NCBI RefSeq assembly: GCF_016680995.1
Contig: NZ_JAEQMG010000148.1
Span: forward strand, 1 to 5,660
DNA from: Ruminococcus difficilis
Lineage (GTDB): Bacteria > Bacillota_A > Clostridia > Oscillospirales > Acutalibacteraceae
Length of the DNA: 5,660 bases
Direction of reading: 5' to 3'
A program made the translations under genes and the position numbers. Below, in pieces: positions 5,191 through 5,660 of this stretch. The stretch's first letter is position 1; each line of letters starts with the position of its first letter. A model generated the notes under the pieces. The model searched no databases and had not been told where the DNA came from. It worked only from the letters and a program-made list of their open reading frames with translations.

Positions 5191-5584
5191 ACCTCTCCCA
5201 GTGGGTACAAGTGAGAGGGTTGTTTCCGAGCAATCGGAAAAGACCTTTTCACGAACTTTGACAACTGAATATCATTTCTTCAAGTACGTTACTTGTGTAA
5301 GCAGAAATGCAAAGCTATTTCAGCGGTACGCCACGACCTCCTTTCAGGAGCGAGCGCTAATTCCGTCTGTGAGTATCGGGCTGCTCCCGATATGGCGACA
5401 ACCTACACAAGCGATAATGATACTTCTCTACGGAGCTGGCGGAGAACCCGGCAGAGGTGAGATTCCTATGAGCCTGATAGCAGTCAGGCGCTTGAAGAAC
5501 TTCCCATATAGATTTATCTATCCGCTGGGGTGTCGAGGACAAATAAGCGGAAAAGTTACATAGCTGTTTTTGCAGGACAGCTAT
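5191..5584 (+). ncRNA. Candidate structured leader RNA or folded origin upstream of parA
   Basis: About 390 bases are packed with complementary arms. In order: CCTCTC/GAGAGG (5192-5197/5213-5218); TTTCCGA-GCAA-TCGGAAA (5223-5240, a GNRA loop) extended by GGTT/GACC; CATTTCT/AGAAATG (5273-5279/5303-5309) enclosing CAAGTA/TACTTG (5281-5286/5290-5295); CGCCA/TGGCG (5329-5333/5393-5397) enclosing CTCCT/AGGAG (5338-5350) and TATCGGG/CCCGATA (5374-5392); CTGGCGG/CCGGCAG with one mismatch (5436-5454); GCCTGA/TCAGGC (5472-5489); ATAGA/TCTAT (5508-5521); TCCGCT/AGCGGA (5521-5551) around TGTC-GAG-GACA; ATAGCTGT/ACAGCTAT (5560-5567/5577-5584). The last arm ends 11 bases before AAAGGAGG of parA. GC content is higher than in the flanks. 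I do not recognise a known RNA family. A folded single-strand origin or transfer origin is the main alternative. The overlapping long reading frames on both strands look incidental. Confidence 0.6.
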
Positions 5585-5610
5585 AAAACTATTTGAAAGG
5601 AGGAAAACGA

Positions 5611-5660
5611 ATGCCAAACTGCAAAACTATTGCTATATGCAATCAGAAGGGCGGTGTCGG
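5611..5660 (+). CDS. parA: ParA/Soj-type P-loop ATPase, N-terminal fragment
   Basis: Only the first 16 codons are inside the window: MPNCKTIAICNQKGGV, plus two bases (GG) consistent with Gly. A short beta strand (KTIAICNQ) leading into KGGVG is the deviant Walker A signature of the ParA/MinD/Soj family, which continues KTT in full-length members. These ATPases bind DNA non-specifically and move or position DNA or protein cargo, usually with a ParB partner encoded downstream. AAAGGAGG (5596-5603) seven bases before ATG makes the start secure. The gene follows a 528-base stretch without a convincing gene, which is notable if it heads the maintenance and conjugation block of a mobile element. 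A chromosomal soj or a MinD-like protein cannot be ruled out from 16 residues. Confidence 0.88.
   Translation, partial: MPNCKTIAICNQKGGV

Noticed and set aside
5201..5563. Open forward frame of 120 codons before parA
   Set aside because: It starts with GTG with no good ribosome binding site, is rich in Arg and Ser without family motifs, and coincides with the hairpin-rich region, whose paired arms explain the conserved-looking composition better than coding does.
5191..5584. Group I or II intron, RNase P, tmRNA, SRP RNA or self-cleaving ribozyme
   Set aside because: None of the core motifs I know were visible (for example a domain V hairpin, or a hammerhead CUGAUGA with GAAA). The hairpin layout matches none of them by eye.
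5357..5617. Open reverse frame of 86 codons overlapping the parA start
   Set aside because: It overlaps the start of parA and its ribosome binding site, has no recognisable motif, and is the antisense of the structured region.

Overview
The window looks like accessory DNA from a low-to-moderate GC Bacillota (Clostridia, gut-type) genome, probably inside an integrative/conjugative or plasmid-like element. Support comes from strong AGGAGG-type ribosome binding sites, TATAAT promoters, many intrinsic terminators, small cargo genes with unrelated functions, a four-repeat treble-clef zinc-ribbon protein, and the start of a ParA/Soj-type ATPase gene running off the right edge. The genus cannot be read from the sequence.

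Layout. (1) 1-3431 is a set of single-gene cargo units: a five-helix membrane protein (28-513), a transglutaminase-like protein (783-1481), a reverse-strand XRE regulator with a C-terminal beta-rich domain (1638-2516), and a class I SAM methyltransferase with a nonsense codon at position 10 (2829-3431). (2) The units are punctuated by two families of dispersed intergenic repeats. Module A (517-642, 1480-1599, 3538-3665) carries an intrinsic terminator followed by a TATAAT-containing tail. Module B (679-769, 2722-2813, and the last 12 bases of a copy at the left edge) carries a TAGACA-17-TATAAT promoter with an extended -10 just before a gene; its first copy also has a complete terminator. Three forward genes are preceded by B, and each forward gene of this stretch is followed by A, at once or after about 100 bases. 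(3) 3681-5082 is a two-gene operon, zinc-ribbon protein plus a 59-residue protein, transcribed from the tail of the third A module or from further upstream and closed by a strong terminator at 5095-5130. (4) 5131-5610 has no convincing gene. It holds an AT-rich 9-1-9 palindrome and then about 400 bases packed with ten or more hairpins, one with a GCAA tetraloop and several nested inside a long-range stem, ending 11 bases before the parA ribosome binding site. (5) The parA-like gene starts at 5611.

How it fits together. The cargo units appear to be independently expressed and insulated, each bringing or borrowing a promoter and terminator from the shared repeats. The near-identity of these repeats would let units be swapped, deleted or inserted by homologous recombination. 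The XRE block breaks this pattern: it lies between a truncated A copy and a left-truncated B copy, on the other strand, with its own promoter. The most interesting unexplained object is the structured region before parA, which I read as a candidate non-coding or leader RNA (alternatively a folded single-strand origin or transfer site) of the element's maintenance module. All functional readings rest on motif recognition by eye; no search or folding program was run.
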